Positions 17,217 through 26,395 of a stretch of DNA of 64,000 nt are shown here, one piece after another. The translations under genes were made by a program, and so were the position numbers. The DNA lies in the NCBI GenBank assembly GCA_958412345.1, contig CATYSO010000002.1, positions 62,001-126,000 of the forward strand, given 5' to 3'. The stretch comes from an uncultured Collinsella sp. Its GTDB lineage: Bacteria > Actinomycetota > Coriobacteriia > Coriobacteriales > Coriobacteriaceae. The notes beneath the pieces are model-generated. The model did not search any database and was not told where the DNA came from. It saw nothing but the letters and a program-made list of their open reading frames with translations. Positions within the stretch are counted from its first letter, which is position 1, and the number at the start of each line of letters is the position of its first letter.

Positions 17217-18203
17217 CTACTCATCGTCTCCGTCGTTGGGGTCGCCCTTGAGGGTGTTGATGTCCAGATACTCGTTATCGTCCTCTTTTTGCTGGGTCTC
17301 CGACTCCGCTTGGGTGGGGCCGGAGAACAGCCGGAATCCCTCAAACGCAATGACACCGAGCAGGGCAATGACAATGGCGATAAAGGCAACCTTGACTGCC
17401 TGCGGAAATTCCGAAAAACGCAGCGCCTTTTCCTCGGCGTAATAATCGGCGAAGCGCTCTTCGCCCGTGCTTTTGGTATACGCCGGCGCGGACGCGACCT
17501 CCGGGTCATATTCCGGTGCAGGCGTGGCAGCGTACGGATCGTTGAGATAATCGCTCGATGCGGTGCCATAATCTTCGGTCTCGATGCGACTGGTGCCAGC
17601 ATAGTCATCGGAATAATCGGAATATGCCGCACCGCCCTCATAGTCCGCTGCGCTCGTGTTGGCGGCAAAAAGCGGGTTAACTGGAACGTCGAGCGCCGGC
17701 ATGCCGGTAGAGGTCTCATCCAGATCGGCTGCAGCCCAGGAATCGTAGGCAACCTGACGGGCAACGGGCTCATCGAGCCTTGCGACCGGAGGCTTGCGTG
17801 CCGCAGGAACGGGCAACTGCTGGGCGTTGTACATAACGGTGCTGTCGGCCGATTTGCCCTGCGTCGCTGCAGCGAGAAATGCCGCCGTCTCGGACGGGTC
17901 GCTTGCGGGGCGGGGAGCGGGCGTGGGCGCCGAAGTGGGTGCGGGCGTAGGCGCGGGCGTCGAAACAGGCGACTGCGCAGGAGTCGGCGCAGGTGCGGAC
18001 TTAGGCGCAAGTGCGGGATTGGGGCTTGACGGGCGAGCCCCACCGCCCATGAGTTCGTCGGCGGTCCACGGGCGATCATCCATCACGTCGTCAAGGCTCA
18101 GCGAAAACAGGTCGTCTTCACCCTCATCGAACATGCGGTGCACATGTCCACCAATTGCCGGAATCAATCCGCGACCGGTGCATGATGCCTTGCTCAACGC
18201 CAT
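17217..18203 (-). CDS. Putative single-pass membrane protein with Ala/Pro-rich linker
   Basis: The 328-residue protein has an acidic N-terminus (FDEGEDDLFSLSLDDVMDD). A long Ala-Pro-rich low-complexity linker (about 55-100) and an acidic Tyr/Ser-rich middle follow. One membrane helix lies near residues 280-300 (VKVAFIAIVIALLGVIAF), and a short acidic tail (ending DPNDGDDE) closes the protein. I chose ATG 18203 (MALSKASC) with a purine-rich site upstream; the frame is open to 18299. The layout fits a cytoplasmic N-terminus tethered by a C-terminal anchor, as in some cell-envelope regulators. I do not recognise a family. Confidence 0.7.
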   Translation of the reverse strand: MALSKASCTGRGLIPAIGGHVHRMFDEGEDDLFSLSLDDVMDDRPWTADELMGGGARPSSPNPALAPKSAPAPTPAQSPVSTPAPTPAPTSAPTPAPRPASDPSETAAFLAAATQGKSADSTVMYNAQQLPVPAARKPPVARLDEPVARQVAYDSWAAADLDETSTGMPALDVPVNPLFAANTSAADYEGGAAYSDYSDDYAGTSRIETEDYGTASSDYLNDPYAATPAPEYDPEVASAPAYTKSTGEERFADYYAEEKALRFSEFPQAVKVAFIAIVIALLGVIAFEGFRLFSGPTQAESETQQKEDDNEYLDINTLKGDPNDGDDE

Positions 18204-18326
18204 TCTGTTCCACCCTTTCGAAATACTAATGTCATCGATTATATGGAACTTTCCAAGCGGCTCGGTCTTGGATTCATGCTTTCCAGAACTCGCGCCCAAA
18301 AGGGGAGGGGCAATCTAGGCGAGTGC

Positions 18327-18980
18327 CTACTTGTCGTCGGCCGCCGCCTTGGCCTCATTGAGGTAGCTATAGAAGCTGTACTTGGAGATGCCAAAGAACT
18401 CGCAGGCGCGCTCGCTCGACTTGGAAATGAGGAAGGCGCCGCGACGGTCGAGGTAGCCAATGGCGCGAATGCGCTCATCTTTGGTCATAAGGGCTGCCGG
18501 CTTGCCCACGTATTGCTCGCACTCGCGCAGCAGGTCCTCGAGCAGGTCGCCGATGTTTTTGGTAATGGGCTCGGGCTCGGTGTAGCCCGTGCCGCCGGTG
18601 CCGGTAAAGGCATCGAGCGAGCGCTCAAAAGCCTTCATAAGCGTAATGTCAAAGTTAATGCCCAAAATGCCGACGGGCTTGCCCTCGTCGTTGCGGATAA
18701 AGATGGTCGAGGACTTGAGCAGCTTGCCATCGGCGGTTTTGGTGAGGTATGGCTCGCGGTCGTGCACGTCGGTGGTGCCCTCGTGCATGGACTCAAGCAC
18801 AATATGGCTGGGGCCGTCACCCAGTTTGCGCCCGCTGACGTGGCCGTTTTCGATCACTACGATGGAGTGGTCCACGTCATCGGTCTCCAGATCGTGGACG
18901 ACGATTTCGCAGTTGGGGCCAAATTGGAGCGCCAGGCCGTGTGCAAGGCGCTTGTAGAACTCAATCTGTGCGGGGGTCAT
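18327..18980 (-). CDS. PAS-domain HTH regulator (YheO/DauR family), paralogue 2
   Basis: The 217-residue protein has the same layout as the 1694-2350 gene: an N-terminal PAS-like domain (NCEIVVHDLETDDVDHSI, SSTIFIRNDEGKPVGILGIN) and a C-terminal HTH (CEFFGISKYSFYSYLNEA). ATG 18980 follows GGAAGG. It is divergent from ygeX across a 277-bp region containing a near-perfect 16-bp inverted repeat, so it is the likely local regulator of block 2 and of itself. The ligand is unknown. Confidence 0.87.
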   Translation of the reverse strand: MTPAQIEFYKRLAHGLALQFGPNCEIVVHDLETDDVDHSIVVIENGHVSGRKLGDGPSHIVLESMHEGTTDVHDREPYLTKTADGKLLKSSTIFIRNDEGKPVGILGINFDITLMKAFERSLDAFTGTGGTGYTEPEPITKNIGDLLEDLLRECEQYVGKPAALMTKDERIRAIGYLDRRGAFLISKSSERACEFFGISKYSFYSYLNEAKAAADDK

Positions 18981-19118
18981 GGGTGCCTTCCTAAAAATTA
19001 GTTTGGGCTCACTGTGCCATAAACCCCACTTGACCGCAAACAAATCCATCAACAAGGCAATTCATGACCGTTCGGCGGCGAAAAAGTACCGATTACGGCA
19101 ACAAACAATTCGTTAGGT

Positions 19119-19171
19119 ATGCCAATCAAAAAGTGTGATAGAACATTACTAACAAACTTTTTGTTTGGCAT
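19119..19171. promoter_or_regulatory. Inverted repeat in the regulator-ygeX intergenic region, candidate operator
   Basis: ATGCCAATCAAAAAGT (19119-19134) and ACTTTTTGTTTGGCAT (19156-19171) are complementary at 15 of 16 positions, separated by 21 bp. The pair sits about 90-140 bp before ygeX and 140-190 bp before the divergent regulator start. This is a natural binding site for a dimeric regulator; a terminator is less likely given the divergent layout. Confidence 0.55.
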
Positions 19172-19257
19172 CCACATAAAAGTTTAGTCGCATGAATGGG
19201 AATGGGCTGAAACGCGTATGCGGGGGCCGGCAAGAGAGGACTTAAGGAGTTCACCGT

Positions 19258-20472
19258 ATGGCCGATAAGATCCAGTGGGCGGGCAACACGATGCCCAAGA
19301 GCGATGACAAGCACTTGGGAATCATGAGTCTCGACCACGTGAAGAAGGCCCGCGCCTTCCACCAGTCGTTCCCCCAGTACACCGTCACTCCGCTTGCCCG
19401 CCTGGACGGCCAGGCCGCGCGCCTGGGCCTGTCCAACCTGTGCGTTAAGGACGAGAGCTATCGCTTTGGCCTCAACGCCTTTAAGGTCCTGGGCGGCTCG
19501 TTTGCCATGGCCAACTACATTGCCGACGAGACCGGCAAGGACGTTGCCGAGTGCACCTTCGATTACCTGACCTCCGATCAGCTTGCCAAGGACTTTGGCC
19601 AGGCCACCTTCTTTACCGCCACCGACGGCAACCATGGCCGCGGCGTGGCATGGGCTGCCAACAAGCTGGGCCAGAAGGCCGTCGTGCACATGCCCAAGGG
19701 TTCCACCAAGCCCCGCTTTGATAACATCGCCGCCGAGGGCGCCACGGTGACCATCGAAGAGGTCAACTACGACGAGTGCGTGCGCATGGCCGCCGCCGAG
19801 GCCGACGCCTGCGAGCGCGGCGTCATCGTTCAGGACACCGCTTGGGAGGGCTACGAGAAGATCCCGTCCTGGATCATGGAGGGTTACGGCACCATGGCAT
19901 CCGAGGCTGCCGAGCAGCTGCGCGAGATGGCCATCAACCGCCCGACGCACGTGTTTGTCCAGGCTGGCGTGGGTTCGCTCGCCGGCGCCGTGGTGGGCTA
20001 CTTCACCAACCTGTATCCCGATAACCCGCCCACCTTCGTCGTGGTCGAGTGCGCTCCGGCCGCCTGCCTGTACAAGGGCGCTGCCGCCGGCGACGGCGAT
20101 CCGCGCATCGTGGACGGCGACATGCCCTCCATCATGGCCGGCCTGTGCTGCGGCGAGCCCAACATCCTGGGCTGGGATATCCTGCGCAACCACACCACCG
20201 CCTTTGTGTCCTGCCCCGACTGGGTCACCGCTCGCGGCATGCGCACCCTGGGCGCTCCCGAGAAGGGCGACCCGCGCGTCATCTCCGGCGAGTCCGGCGC
20301 GGTGACCACCGGCCTGGTCGAGACCCTCATGCTCGATCCCGAGTACGCCGAGCTCAAGGAGCTCATCGGCCTGGACAAGACGAGCTCCGTGCTCTGCTTC
20401 TCCACGGAAGGTGACACGGACCCCGACCAGTATCGCCGCATCGTCTGGGAGGGCGAATACCCCACTTGCTAA
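19258..20472 (+). CDS. ygeX: 2,3-Diaminopropionate ammonia-lyase
   Basis: The 404-residue PLP enzyme of the tryptophan-synthase-beta fold converts 2,3-diaminopropionate to pyruvate and two ammonia, through 2-aminoacrylate. The PLP lysine is Lys76 in FGLNAFKVLGG. The ATDGNHGRGVA phosphate-binding loop and the C-terminal LCFSTEGDTDP are intact. ATG 19258 follows TAAGGAG. It is first in the run ygeX-ygeY-ygeW and is preceded by a candidate operator. In purine loci of E. coli and gut anaerobes the same three genes are grouped, which points to diaminopropionate as a late intermediate of purine breakdown. Confidence 0.96.
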   Translation: MADKIQWAGNTMPKSDDKHLGIMSLDHVKKARAFHQSFPQYTVTPLARLDGQAARLGLSNLCVKDESYRFGLNAFKVLGGSFAMANYIADETGKDVAECTFDYLTSDQLAKDFGQATFFTATDGNHGRGVAWAANKLGQKAVVHMPKGSTKPRFDNIAAEGATVTIEEVNYDECVRMAAAEADACERGVIVQDTAWEGYEKIPSWIMEGYGTMASEAAEQLREMAINRPTHVFVQAGVGSLAGAVVGYFTNLYPDNPPTFVVVECAPAACLYKGAAAGDGDPRIVDGDMPSIMAGLCCGEPNILGWDILRNHTTAFVSCPDWVTARGMRTLGAPEKGDPRVISGESGAVTTGLVETLMLDPEYAELKELIGLDKTSSVLCFSTEGDTDPDQYRRIVWEGEYPTC

Positions 20473-20544
20473 TACTGGGCGGAGTAAATAGGTATCGCTC
20501 CGCCACCTCACAGGTAGATCCCTTCGTATGAAAGGTTATGAACA

Positions 20545-21930
20545 ATGGCTAAAGAACTCGATTTCGAGGCAATTAAAAACGCTGCTGAGTCCCATCGTGC
20601 TGATATGACTCGCTTCCTGCGCGCCATGATCTCTCACCCCTCTGAGTCCTGCGAGGAGGGCGAGGTTGTCGCTTGCATCAAGGCCGAGATGGAGAGCCTT
20701 GGCTATGACGAGGTCAAGGTCGACGGCCTGGGCAACGTCATGGGCTTTATGGGCGAGGGCGACAAGATCATCGCCATCGACTCCCACATCGACACCGTCG
20801 GTATCGGCAACATCGAGAACTGGGACGCCGATCCCTATGAGGGCTACGAGACCGACGAGATCATCTACGGCCGCGGCGGCTCCGACCAGGAGGGTGGCAT
20901 GGCTTCTGCTACCTACGCTGCCAAGATGATGAAGGACATGGGCCTCATCCCCGAGGGCTACAAGATCATGGTCGTCGGCACCGTCCAGGAAGAGGACTGC
21001 GACGGCATGTGCTGGCAGTACATCTACAACAAGGACGGCATTAAGCCCGAGTTCGTCATTTCCACCGAGCCCACCGACGGCGGCATCTATCGTGGTCACC
21101 GCGGCCGCATGGAGATCCGCGTTGACGTTCACGGCACCTCCTGCCACGGCTCCGCTCCCGACCGCGGCGACAACGCCATCTACAAGATGGCCGACATCAT
21201 CGCCGACGTCCGCGCCCTCAACAACAACGGCTGCGACGAGTCGACCGACATCAAGGGTCTCGTCAAGATGCTCGACCCCAAGTACAATCCCGAGCACTTC
21301 GAGGACGCCCGCTTCCTGGGCCGCGGCACTTGCACCGTCAGCCAGATCTTCTACACCAGCCCCAGCCGTTGCGCCGTGGCTGATTCCTGCGCCATCTCCA
21401 TCGACCGTCGCATGACCGCCGGTGAGACCTGGGAGTCCTGCCTGGACGAGATCCGTAACCTGCCGGCTGCCAAGAAGTACGGCGACGACGTGAAGGTCTC
21501 CATGTACATGTACGACCGTCCGTCCTGGACCGGCGAGGTCTACGAGACCGAGGCTTACTTCCCCACGTGGATCAACAAGGAGACTGCTCCGCACGTCAAG
21601 GCCCTCGTCGACGCCCACAAGGCCATGTTCGGTGACGAGCGCATCGGCTGCGAGCCCAGCATGGACAAGCGCACCGGTCGTCCGCTGTGCGACAAGTGGA
21701 CCTTCTCCACGAACTGCGTCTCCATCCAGGGCCGCTACGGCATCCCCTGCGTGGGCTTTGGCCCGGGTGCCGAGTCTCAGGCTCACGCTCCCAACGAGGT
21801 CACCTACAAGGACGACCTGGTCACCGCTGCCGCCATGTATGTGGCTGCCCTGAACCTCTACGATCCGAGCCAGGCCGATGGTGACGCCACCGTCTTCCGT
21901 GCCGGTTTGACCAACAACAAGATCGACTAG
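20545..21930 (+). CDS. ygeY: YgeY family selenium-metabolism-linked hydrolase (M20 type)
   Basis: The 461-residue metallohydrolase is of the peptidase M20/ArgE family. The first metal motif AIDSHIDTV gives His81 and Asp83, GRGGSDQEGG supplies the bridging aspartate, and QEEDCDG supplies the glutamate pair. Family annotation ties it to selenium-dependent purine loci. Between ygeX and ygeW it probably hydrolyses a ureido or amide bond of a diaminopropionate derivative; that step is inference. It begins 72 bp after ygeX on the same strand. Confidence 0.95.
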   Translation: MAKELDFEAIKNAAESHRADMTRFLRAMISHPSESCEEGEVVACIKAEMESLGYDEVKVDGLGNVMGFMGEGDKIIAIDSHIDTVGIGNIENWDADPYEGYETDEIIYGRGGSDQEGGMASATYAAKMMKDMGLIPEGYKIMVVGTVQEEDCDGMCWQYIYNKDGIKPEFVISTEPTDGGIYRGHRGRMEIRVDVHGTSCHGSAPDRGDNAIYKMADIIADVRALNNNGCDESTDIKGLVKMLDPKYNPEHFEDARFLGRGTCTVSQIFYTSPSRCAVADSCAISIDRRMTAGETWESCLDEIRNLPAAKKYGDDVKVSMYMYDRPSWTGEVYETEAYFPTWINKETAPHVKALVDAHKAMFGDERIGCEPSMDKRTGRPLCDKWTFSTNCVSIQGRYGIPCVGFGPGAESQAHAPNEVTYKDDLVTAAAMYVAALNLYDPSQADGDATVFRAGLTNNKID

Positions 21931-22131
21931 TCCCATTCCTTGATCTTGTTGAGCCGGGGGCCGCTCGTGTCTCCGGCACCCCCTGTTGACTTGGGGCCCG
22001 CGGTCGTTATCTCCCATGCTTCCTCAACGGTAGCGGGTCCTCGTCATAGTGCTCTGCATGTTCTAGCCACACGCGCATGCCGGAGCACATCTACTCATTG
22101 CAATCGTTTCATCTTTGGAAAGGATATTTAC

Positions 22132-23334
22132 ATGGACGCCAAGTTTACCGAGCTCGTCGAGCAGCTGAACGGCCTCGATTTTAAGGGCATGTACGGCAGC
22201 GACTTCCTGCACACCTGGGACAAGACCACCGATGAGCTCAAGGCGCTCTACATCGTTGCCGACGCCCTGCGCGAGCTGCGTGAGAACAACGTTTCGTCCA
22301 AGATCTTCGACTCGGGTCTGGCCGTCTCCCTGTTCCGTGACAACTCCACCCGTACGCGCTTCTCCTTCTCTAAGGCCGCCAACCTGCTCGGCCTTGAGCT
22401 GCAGGACCTGGACGAGAAGAAGTCCCAGATCGCTCACGGCGAGACCGTCCGCGAGACCGCTACCATGATCTCCTTCATGGCCGACGTCATCGGCATCCGC
22501 GACGACATGTACATCGGTAAGGGCGACGCCTACATGGCCGAGGTCTCCGAGTCTGTCCAGCAGGCCTACGAGGACGGCGTTCTGGATCACCGTCCCACGC
22601 TCATCTCCCTGCAGTCCGATTCCGACCACCCCACGCAGTCCTCTGCTGACATGCTCTACCTCATCAACGAGTTTGGCGGCCTCGAGAACCTCAAGGGCAA
22701 GAAGGTTGCCGTCACCTGGGCCTATTCGCCCTCTTACGGCAAGCCGCTGTCCTGCCCGCAGTCGCTGATCAGCCTGCTGCCCCGCTTTGGCATGGACGTC
22801 ACCCTGGCTCACCCCGAGGGCTACGACCTCATGCCCGAGGTCGTCGAGCGCGCCAAGGGCTACGCCGCCGAGTCCGGCACCACCTTTAAGCAGGTCAACA
22901 CCATGGCCGAGGCCTTCGAGGGCGCCGACATCGTGATCCCGAAGAGCTGGGCTCCGTTTGCCGCCATGGAGAAGCGCACCAACCTGTACGCCGAGGGCGA
23001 CGACGCCGGCATCGCTGCGCTCGAGAAGGAGCTGCTCGCTCAGAACGCTACGCATCAGGATTGGTGCTCCACGACCGAGCTCATGGAGAAGACCGCCAAC
23101 GGCCAGGACACCATCTTTATGCATCCGCTGCCCGCCGACATCTCCGGTGTCTCTTGCGAGCACGGCGAGGTCAACGCCGACGTCTTCGACATGCACCGCG
23201 TGGGCATGTACAAGGAGGCCAGCTACAAGCCGTACGCCATCGCAGCCATGATGTTCCTGCAGAAGGTTGCCGATCCCGCCGCTACCCTCAAGGCCCTCGA
23301 CGAGCGCAACACCGCCCGTTGGTTCCAGGCCTAA
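22132..23334 (+). CDS. ygeW: Knotted carbamoyltransferase YgeW
   Basis: The 400-residue protein of the aspartate/ornithine transcarbamylase family has the carbamoyl-phosphate loop STRTR at 72-76, HPTQSSADM near 166 and HPLPADI near 331. YgeW has long been called an unknown transcarbamylase. In the purine locus it could run in the phosphorolytic direction, yielding carbamoyl phosphate and hence ATP if a carbamate kinase exists elsewhere; none is in this window. ATG 22132 follows GGAAAGGA; the in-frame upstream extension is not conserved. A terminator follows. Confidence 0.95.
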   Translation: MDAKFTELVEQLNGLDFKGMYGSDFLHTWDKTTDELKALYIVADALRELRENNVSSKIFDSGLAVSLFRDNSTRTRFSFSKAANLLGLELQDLDEKKSQIAHGETVRETATMISFMADVIGIRDDMYIGKGDAYMAEVSESVQQAYEDGVLDHRPTLISLQSDSDHPTQSSADMLYLINEFGGLENLKGKKVAVTWAYSPSYGKPLSCPQSLISLLPRFGMDVTLAHPEGYDLMPEVVERAKGYAAESGTTFKQVNTMAEAFEGADIVIPKSWAPFAAMEKRTNLYAEGDDAGIAALEKELLAQNATHQDWCSTTELMEKTANGQDTIFMHPLPADISGVSCEHGEVNADVFDMHRVGMYKEASYKPYAIAAMMFLQKVADPAATLKALDERNTARWFQA

Positions 23335-23361
23335 AGCCGCGCTGAGGTAAGCCATGTAAAG

Positions 23362-23396
23362 GGGGCGCTCTGCCAACCGGCGGGGTGCCCCTTTTT
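23362..23396 (+). terminator. Intrinsic terminator after ygeW
   Basis: A 13-bp stem with G-T pairs (GGGGCGCTCTGCC / GGCGGGGTGCCCC), loop AACC, is followed by TTTTT. Confidence 0.88.
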
Positions 23397-23484
23397 GCAT
23401 CGTGGGCGTGCGGGATAAGCGCTTTCGATGTAGATGCCCCGCGACGCGAGTTATGGGTACGATGGTTTCAGGGGAGGTATCGCC

Positions 23485-24099
23485 ATGAAACTTGGTTGCG
23501 TCATTATGGCTTCGGGCGAGGGCAAGCGGTTTGGCTCTAACAAGATGCTTGCCGATATCTATGGCAAGCCGCTGATTGCCCGGGCCATTGATTCGGTTCC
23601 CCGGGGCTTTGACGTCGTGGTTTCGACGCGTTGGCCCGAGGTCGCTCAGATTTGTGATGACAAGCATTGCCCGTGCGTGCTGCACGATGGCAAGCTCAGG
23701 AGCGAAAGCGTCCGTGCGGGCCTTTCGTGGGGGGCGAGCCGCGGCTGGAAAGGTTGCCTCTTTTTGCCGGGCGACCAGCCACTCGTGAGTTCGGATTCTT
23801 TTGAGGCCATGGTTCGCGCGTTTGATGAGCGTGGCCGCAAGCATCCGGTGCGCCTTGCGTGCAACGGTGAGCCTTCGAGCCCGGTGCTCTTTCCGGCGGA
23901 ACTGTTCGATGCACTTATGTGTCTTGAGGGCAAGGACGGTGGCGGTTCGATCCTCAAGGACCGTATCGACGTGGTGCTGGTCGAGGCGCGTGCCTACGAG
24001 CTGTGGGACGTCGATACCGCCGAGGGACAGCAACGCATTACGGAGCATATCGCCGCCTGCTCGTATTTTGATCGCGTGGCCAACTGCATCAATCAATAA
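23485..24099 (+). CDS. mocA: MocA-like molybdenum cofactor cytidylyltransferase (YgfJ)
   Basis: The 204-residue nucleotidyltransferase has the MobA-type loop IMASGEGKRFGSNK (7-20), FLPGDQPLVS and GDGGSILKD-like features. MocA attaches CMP to molybdopterin to give the dinucleotide cofactor used by the xanthine dehydrogenase family. That fits the hydroxylase at 9300-12077. ATG 23485 follows GGGGAGG. It lies 9 bp before hyuA, so the two are co-transcribed. Specificity for CTP over GTP is inferred from context. Confidence 0.85.
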   Translation: MKLGCVIMASGEGKRFGSNKMLADIYGKPLIARAIDSVPRGFDVVVSTRWPEVAQICDDKHCPCVLHDGKLRSESVRAGLSWGASRGWKGCLFLPGDQPLVSSDSFEAMVRAFDERGRKHPVRLACNGEPSSPVLFPAELFDALMCLEGKDGGGSILKDRIDVVLVEARAYELWDVDTAEGQQRITEHIAACSYFDRVANCINQ

Positions 24100-24108
24100 G
24101 GAGCAATA

Positions 24109-25476
24109 ATGATCATCATCAAAAACGGCGCGCTCGTGACGCCACAGGGGCTTCGCCGCGCCGATCTTGCCATGGAGGGCGACAAGATCGTGCGGATTGC
24201 CGCGGCAATCGAGCCGGGCGAGGGCGATACCGTCGAGGACGCCACCGACTGTTGGGTGTTTCCCGGCTTTATCGACGCCCACACGCACATGCAGTGCTGG
24301 ACCGGCATGGATTGGACGGCCGATAGCTTTGAGACCGGTACGCGTGCGGCTGCCTGCGGCGGTACGACGACCATCGTGGACTACGCGACGGCCGATCGCG
24401 GCGTGACCATGCCCGATGCCTTGGTCGAGTGGCATCATCGCGCCGACGGCACCTGCACCGCCAACTATGCCTTCCATATGGCGCTTGCCGAGTGGAATGA
24501 GCGCAACCGCGCCGATCTTTCGGCCATGCGCGAGGCGGGCGTGTCGTCGTTTAAGACCTACTTTGCCTACGACCATCTGCGCCTGGACGATGCCGAGACG
24601 CTCGAGGTGCTGGAGGAGCTCAAGCGCGTGGGCGGTATCCTGTGCGTGCATTGCGAGAACGGCACGTTGGTCAACGCGCTGCAGAAGCGCGTGTTTGAGC
24701 AGGGTATCCACGGGCCCGAGGGCCATGCGCTCAGCCGTCCGGACGTGTGTGAGGCCGAGGCCGTGAGCCGCCTGCTGTATCTGGCGCACTTGGCCGGGGA
24801 CGCTCCGGTCAACGTAGTGCACCTTTCGACCAAGCTGGGGCTCGAGGCCATTCGCGCTGCCAAAGCGCGCGGGCAGAAGAACATCTATGTCGAGACCTGC
24901 CCTCAGTATCTGATGCTCGACGACACCTGCTATCTGGAGCAGGGCGAGGACGGCTTTGCGGGCGCCAAGTACGTGATGAGCCCGCCGCTGCGCCATGCCG
25001 GTGACCGTGCCGCGCTGCGCGAGGCGCTTGTGGCTGGCGAGATCGATACTATTGCGACCGATCATTGCAGCTTTAACCTGCACGGGCAAAAGGACCGAGG
25101 ACGCGATGATTTCCGCGCGATTCCCAACGGCGGGCCCGGCGTGGAGCATCGTCCCGTTGCGATTGCCACGAGCTTTGAGGGACAGCTGGGTCCCGAGGAT
25201 CTGTGCCGCTTGATGAGCGAGAATCCGGCGCGCGTTTTTGGCATGTATCCGCGCAAGGGCTGTCTTGCCGAGGGCGCCGATGCCGACGTGTGCGTGTGGG
25301 ATCCGTACGCGCGTTGGACGATCAGCGCCGCGACGCAGCATCAGGCCGTGGACTACACGCCGCTCGAGGGCTTTGAGGCACATGGCCGCGCCAAGGCCGT
25401 GTTTGTGAACGGCGTGCTGGCGGCACGCGACGGCGAGCCCACCGGAGCCCAACCCGGCCGCTACGTGCCCCGCTAA
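24109..25476 (+). CDS. hyuA: Dihydropyrimidinase / hydantoinase family hydrolase
   Basis: The 455-residue amidohydrolase has metal ligands His58 and His60 (DAHTHMQC) and the carboxylated lysine at Lys149 in FKTYFAY. Later come EGHAL, VHLSTKLG and TDHCSFN. It opens cyclic ureides. In this locus the substrate may be a reduced or rearranged purine-derived ring such as a hydantoin. It follows mocA by 9 bp. The product would pass to the ygeW/ygeY steps; this ordering is inference. Confidence 0.93.
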   Translation: MIIIKNGALVTPQGLRRADLAMEGDKIVRIAAAIEPGEGDTVEDATDCWVFPGFIDAHTHMQCWTGMDWTADSFETGTRAAACGGTTTIVDYATADRGVTMPDALVEWHHRADGTCTANYAFHMALAEWNERNRADLSAMREAGVSSFKTYFAYDHLRLDDAETLEVLEELKRVGGILCVHCENGTLVNALQKRVFEQGIHGPEGHALSRPDVCEAEAVSRLLYLAHLAGDAPVNVVHLSTKLGLEAIRAAKARGQKNIYVETCPQYLMLDDTCYLEQGEDGFAGAKYVMSPPLRHAGDRAALREALVAGEIDTIATDHCSFNLHGQKDRGRDDFRAIPNGGPGVEHRPVAIATSFEGQLGPEDLCRLMSENPARVFGMYPRKGCLAEGADADVCVWDPYARWTISAATQHQAVDYTPLEGFEAHGRAKAVFVNGVLAARDGEPTGAQPGRYVPR

Positions 25477-25489
25477 CAGGAAGACCGCC

Positions 25490-25562
25490 GGGGTAGCTAA
25501 TTTGGGAGATGATTTTTTGGGACGGGGTAGCAAAAAGAGCCTCGTCCCAAATTAGCTACCCC
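25490..25562. repeat. 18-bp perfect inverted repeat between convergent hyuA and yqeC
   Basis: GGGGTAGCTAATTTGGGA (25490-25507) pairs exactly with 25545-25562; an inner TTGGGACG/CGTCCCAA pairing competes. A related element is at 50209-50246. It lies between convergent genes and overlaps the yqeC stop, so it may double as a terminator. Confidence 0.85.
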
Positions 25563-26293
25563 TGGAGGCTGGTGGCGATGAGGGGGCGGTTGAGGGCTGC
25601 CTCGAAGCGATCTGCCATCGTGGGGTCGTTGAGCGTATCGACTTGGTTGAGCATGACGCGTGCGGTGCTGAGTTTCAGCGCCTGCATCTCGGCATTGAGC
25701 ACTTGGGCGACGCGCTCGGGCGTGGCGGTATCGGTGGGCTCGCAGCCGCAGCGCTCGCAAAAGAGCTCGGGGCGGTGGACGGCTTCGTTGATGGGCTTGC
25801 CGAGCCCCGAGGCGCCGACGACCCAGACGGTGTTGGTCGTGCCAGAGGGAATCACCGGCTCCCAGGCGGCGTGGGCCTTGAGCGGGAGTCGCTTGCTACC
25901 GTCTGCCTCGGCTAAGACGTAGCCAAAGCGCTGCGCCAGCTCGTCGAGTGGCTCGGCGGGAGCAGAGAGCTTGCCTGTCTCCGGGTCCAAAACACCCGCC
26001 TGGCAGATACTTCCGCGGCTCATGCCCGCGCATGCCTCGCAGGTGCAACCGGGGACATGCGAGGCGCCTGGCTTCCAAGGCGCGGCGTCCAGGCGACGGC
26101 TCGATCCGTCCCACGGCACGCCGGCGACGGGGAACATATGCGTGGTGGTGCAGAGGAGCGCGCGGCCGCCAGCGCGCATGAGCTCGAGACCCAGCGTCTT
26201 CAGCAGCGTCGACTTGCCGCCGCTGCCGATAATCGCGGTAATGCCCGGCTCGATCCTGAGCGCCGAGGCAAGATTGCCGCTAACCGTTTCCAT
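25556..26293 (-). CDS. yqeC: YqeC, selenium-dependent hydroxylase accessory protein
   Basis: The 245-residue protein has a P-loop GSGGKSTLL (23-31), TTTHMFP, a cysteine cluster (CTCEACAGM) and ADGSKRLPLKA. YqeC proteins accompany selenium-dependent molybdenum hydroxylases and are thought to help insert or activate selenium in the cofactor. It is transcribed against the flow of the cluster, divergent from yqeB, with a roughly 100-bp shared promoter region. The start ATG at 26293 is within MGG-free sequence with a weak ribosome site, so the exact start is less certain. Confidence 0.88.
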   Translation of the reverse strand: METVSGNLASALRIEPGITAIIGSGGKSTLLKTLGLELMRAGGRALLCTTTHMFPVAGVPWDGSSRRLDAAPWKPGASHVPGCTCEACAGMSRGSICQAGVLDPETGKLSAPAEPLDELAQRFGYVLAEADGSKRLPLKAHAAWEPVIPSGTTNTVWVVGASGLGKPINEAVHRPELFCERCGCEPTDTATPERVAQVLNAEMQALKLSTARVMLNQVDTLNDPTMADRFEAALNRPLIATSLQG

Positions 26294-26395
26294 CTGTTCA
26301 CCGCCGTATAATACTGTGATAATAAATAATCATCAGAGTAGCGGTCGAACCGCTTTTGCTCTGCTCAAACCGTAGCACAGGGAGGTGCCCCGGGA

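Noticed and set aside
17178..18029. Plus-strand frame of 283 residues
   Set aside because: It is antisense to the Ala/Pro-rich membrane-protein gene, which has a plausible start, a membrane helix and a matching orientation.
22063..25533. Open frame of 1156 residues on the minus strand
   Set aside because: It is the antisense shadow of ygeW, mocA and hyuA, which have clear family motifs and ribosome sites. GC-rich third positions leave the opposite strand open.
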